Shown: positions 61,834-64,000 of the stretch, piece by piece
Layout: each line of letters opens with the position of its first letter
Numbering within the stretch: position 1 is the stretch's first letter
From: CAWBXL01 sp963837365
GTDB taxonomy: Bacteria; Acidobacteriota; Terriglobia; Terriglobales; Acidobacteriaceae
NCBI GenBank assembly: GCA_963837365.1
Contig: CAWIMW010000002.1
Span: 806,001 to 870,000 of the forward strand
Direction of reading: 5' to 3'
DNA: 64,000 bases
Notes under the pieces: generated by a model
What the model saw: only the letters and a program-made list of their open reading frames with translations
Told to the model about the DNA's origin: nothing
The model's database searches: none
Made by a program: the position numbers and the translations under genes

Positions 61834-62517
61834 ATGGATCACCCCGAAGCGATACGCCTGATGGCGGTCGAAAAATACCTACTCAACGAACTCTCCCCTG
61901 AGCTCCGTAGAAGTTTCGAAGAGCATTTCTTTGAGTGCCCAGAATGTGAATTTGATGTTCAGGCGGGTTACGCCCTTATAGATGGCGCCAAGGGTGCATT
62001 CTCGTCTACAGCTGTAGAAGTTGCGAGCGCGCATGTGCCCGGCAAACCGAATCAGTGGTTGTTGTGGTTCCGGCCGGCGATTGCTGTGCCGGTGCTGGCG
62101 CTGTTGCTGGTGGTGGTCAGCTACCAAAACTTTGTGACCGTTCCGCAGCTCAAGAATGCCGTTGCTGCTGCTCAAGCGCCGCATATCCTAAATCCGATTT
62201 ACTTGACCGCTGGCGCGTCGCGTGGTTCGGCAGTGCAGGTAACCATCAAACGAAATTACCCGGTTGCATTCACGCTCGATATTCCGACAGAATCCCGTTT
62301 CGCTTCTTATCTGTGTGAGCTACAATCCTCATCCGGAGAGCTGGAGGGGTCGCTGCCGGTTTCAGTTGACGCTGCCAGGAATTCTGTTTCAATGTCTTTC
62401 TATCCGAAGCATGGAAATTCGGGCACGTATCAACTAGTCGTCTTCGGTGTGCCGCAGGATAGTACGCCGAAAGCAGAAATCGAGCGCCAGCCTCTTGAAG
62501 TGCAGGTTCAGGATTAG
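61834..62517 (+). CDS. Anti-sigma factor with zinc-finger domain, membrane-bound
   Basis: 227 residues, AGAGGAAA before the ATG. The N-terminal zinc-binding anti-sigma motif is H31-x3-C35-x2-C38 in EEHFFECPECEF. A single membrane helix (AIAVPVLALLLVVVSY, about 81-96) puts a C-terminal domain of about 125 residues outside the membrane, rich in beta-strands. It should hold the upstream ECF factor inactive until an envelope signal is sensed. Confidence 0.85.
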   Translation: MDHPEAIRLMAVEKYLLNELSPELRRSFEEHFFECPECEFDVQAGYALIDGAKGAFSSTAVEVASAHVPGKPNQWLLWFRPAIAVPVLALLLVVVSYQNFVTVPQLKNAVAAAQAPHILNPIYLTAGASRGSAVQVTIKRNYPVAFTLDIPTESRFASYLCELQSSSGELEGSLPVSVDAARNSVSMSFYPKHGNSGTYQLVVFGVPQDSTPKAEIERQPLEVQVQD

Positions 62518-62586
62518 TCGAAGCAAGCGTTATCTACGCGCCAGCCGAGAGCAATTCTTTCCCCAGAAAATTCAAGGGAGAGCCCT

Positions 62587-63372
62587 ATGGGTAACATAAT
62601 AGACGGTCGTACGCACACCTTTCACGCCGACGCCAGCGCCTTTGGCGGACACATCGAGCTGCCATTTAAGCAGGTGGTTGCTGCCCAGGCGCCGCTCACT
62701 TTATCGCCGGACGGCGGTTACACCTCGGCTCGAGCCGATGACTTCCGCGTCGAAGGTCTGTTTTCATTCAAGGCAGCCCACACCCAAGTCTCGGGTATTG
62801 TCAGCCGCAAGCGGCCCGGCTGGACTACGCTTGCGACCAGCGTGATCGAGGACTTGAACGTCGGTGAGGTTTTGACCGCCGACCGGGTAGTTGCGCAAAT
62901 CATAACCGACCACCCGGCTGCGCAAGGCAAGTATGCTCCGATCGTAAACTTTGTGGGAACGCGCTTTGACAACCTCCGCATTGGAGGCACGCAACTTGAT
63001 ATCGAACTCGATCTAAACCTCTGTAACCCGGAAAAAGCTGACCAACACGGCTTCCCAGAGAAACATACGATGGACGACCCGCGCTTTCTTGCCTGCTTGC
63101 AGCAGCGCGGTCAGTATAATTCCGGAGTAAAGGGCAAGAGCCAAATCGAGTGTTCTTTGGTGGAAAACATCACGGTGACGAAGGGCAAATTGCCCGGGAC
63201 AAGGCAGGGCAACGTGATCAACATTCCGGGGTTCGGGAAGATCACCCTGGCAGAGTTGATTGTGGATTCCAATTCCTACCGGTTGAGTATGGTCCGGCTG
63301 GAACTGGGATGCCCGACGCACGGCAGCATCAGCGTGGGAAACATTATTGGCAACGGTACCAGCGCACCCTAG
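62587..63372 (+). CDS. Hypothetical protein, ECF-linked
   Basis: 261 residues, GGGAG before the ATG. There is no signal peptide and no membrane segment. It looks beta-rich with short repeated features (GGHIELPFKQVV; NIPGFGKITLAELIVDS). I do not recognise the family. It sits between the anti-sigma gene (69 bases upstream) and a lipoprotein-like TPR gene, so it may be a target of the ECF factor. Confidence 0.6.
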   Translation: MGNIIDGRTHTFHADASAFGGHIELPFKQVVAAQAPLTLSPDGGYTSARADDFRVEGLFSFKAAHTQVSGIVSRKRPGWTTLATSVIEDLNVGEVLTADRVVAQIITDHPAAQGKYAPIVNFVGTRFDNLRIGGTQLDIELDLNLCNPEKADQHGFPEKHTMDDPRFLACLQQRGQYNSGVKGKSQIECSLVENITVTKGKLPGTRQGNVINIPGFGKITLAELIVDSNSYRLSMVRLELGCPTHGSISVGNIIGNGTSAP

Positions 63373-63377
63373 CTGGG

Positions 63378-64000
63378 TTGCTGTTTCTTAGTCTGGTAAT
63401 TTCAACAGCCTGTAGCCCCGAAAAACATCCAGGTCATAGCCCGGAGGGGGAGTTCCAACGAATAAAACTGGAGTTTTTTCAAGGGCACTTAGTGTCTGCC
63501 CAGGTCGAAGCTGAGAAGGCCCATAAGATCTATTCCGCAAATGGCCCGGTGTGGGGATGGAAATTCCGCCTTCTACAGGCGGAAATCTTAATCTGGAGGG
63601 GTTTAAGTCAGGATGCTCTGACTTTGCTCGATTCGCGACTGCCTGGAAACCTTGCCGGAGGTGACCTGCAAATAAAGAAATATCTCCTGGAAAGTCTGGC
63701 GCAAGCCGCGCTAGGGAGCCTCACCGAGGCCGATGTGAACCTGCGGCAAGCCGAGCACCTGTGTGCCAACTCAAATAGCGAACTCGTGGCCGAAGTAGAA
63801 ACGGCTCGCGGCATTCTTGAAGTTCGTAATGGGAGATCGGACCATGCTGAGCCATTTTTTCGTAAGGCCCTGCAATTTGCGCGCCTGCACGATCAGAGGT
63901 TTGTTGAGGCTTCTGCCCTTCTTAATCTGAGCTTCGCAGCCACCCACCAACGTCATTATGACGAAGCCATTGACTGGGCAAACCGGGCGTCCCAAGTGGC
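63378..64000 (+). CDS. TPR lipoprotein, partial (cut by window edge)
   Basis: An open frame runs from about 63378 (TTG start assumed, not certain) to the window end with no stop. The beginning is a short hydrophobic stretch ending STA-C (lipobox-like), and the rest is helical with TPR-type patterns (AEPFFRKALQFARLHDQR; YDEAIDWANRAS). Only about 207 residues are visible. Proteins starting this way often end in a CHAT peptidase domain, but that part is outside the window. It follows the unknown gene by five bases and is likely in the same operon. Confidence 0.65.
   Translation, partial: MLFLSLVISTACSPEKHPGHSPEGEFQRIKLEFFQGHLVSAQVEAEKAHKIYSANGPVWGWKFRLLQAEILIWRGLSQDALTLLDSRLPGNLAGGDLQIKKYLLESLAQAALGSLTEADVNLRQAEHLCANSNSELVAEVETARGILEVRNGRSDHAEPFFRKALQFARLHDQRFVEASALLNLSFAATHQRHYDEAIDWANRASQV

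Overview
The window most resembles the chromosome of a soil Acidobacteriota (Terriglobia-like) bacterium. This is inferred from gene content: very large Oar-type TonB-dependent receptors with an N-terminal carboxypeptidase-regulatory domain, many Tat-exported sugar isomerases and Gfo/Idh/MocA oxidoreductases, secreted glycoside hydrolases, a CRTAC1-like FG-GAP/ASPIC-UnbV protein and several LacI regulators. No rRNA or phylogenetic marker is present to confirm it.

Layout. 1-8340: a minus-strand sugar-acid/carbohydrate block (secreted ConA-like protein, RraA-like protein, enolase-superfamily sugar-acid dehydratase, MFS hexuronate-type transporter, two TIM-barrel isomerases, Gfo/Idh/MocA protein). 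8519-18051: a lasso peptide biosynthetic cluster, made of a divergent ABC exporter and then, on the plus strand, three small precursor genes, an asparagine-synthetase-like lasso cyclase, two different HPr-kinase-like proteins, a PAPS-type sulfotransferase, a PqqD-like leader-binding protein, a transglutaminase-like leader protease and a nucleotidyltransferase-like protein. The genes downstream of the precursors overlap or nearly abut, so they look like one transcript. 18102-26272: a TonB-dependent receptor followed by two tandem paralogous secreted clan-GH-A-like hydrolases with a discoidin domain. 26426-35354: a probable amino-sugar (chitosan/glucosamine) utilisation locus (glucokinase, ChbG/YdjC-like deacetylase, LacI regulator, permease, GH2 protein with exo-glucosaminidase-type catalytic residues, tRNA-Pro, a GlmS-like isomerase lacking the glutaminase domain). 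35368-46662: mixed housekeeping (a decayed SpoIIE-type phosphatase, an oxidoreductase, a permease, a three-gene split DsbD system, two SPFH proteins, two TPR proteins). 47152-56624: a frameshifted TonB-dependent receptor, a divergent LacI regulator, a GH3 enzyme and a CRTAC1-like protein. 56635-64000: GGDEF protein, VapBC-type toxin-antitoxin pair, AMIN and PilZ proteins, a sigma region-4-only protein, an ECF sigma/anti-sigma pair, an unknown protein and the start of a TPR lipoprotein cut by the window edge.

The standout system is the lasso peptide cluster. Its three precursors share a leader block (W-x-R-P ... I-D-I-[KR]-R-T-M) and cores with Gly4, Ser5 and Asp8 invariant. This predicts 8-residue macrolactam rings closed on Ile, Leu or Met at position 1 instead of the usual Gly. 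The set of tailoring genes (two kinase-like proteins, a sulfotransferase and a nucleotidyltransferase) suggests heavily modified, possibly sulfated and phosphorylated, lasso peptides. All functional statements are from reading the sequence by eye; no database search was run.
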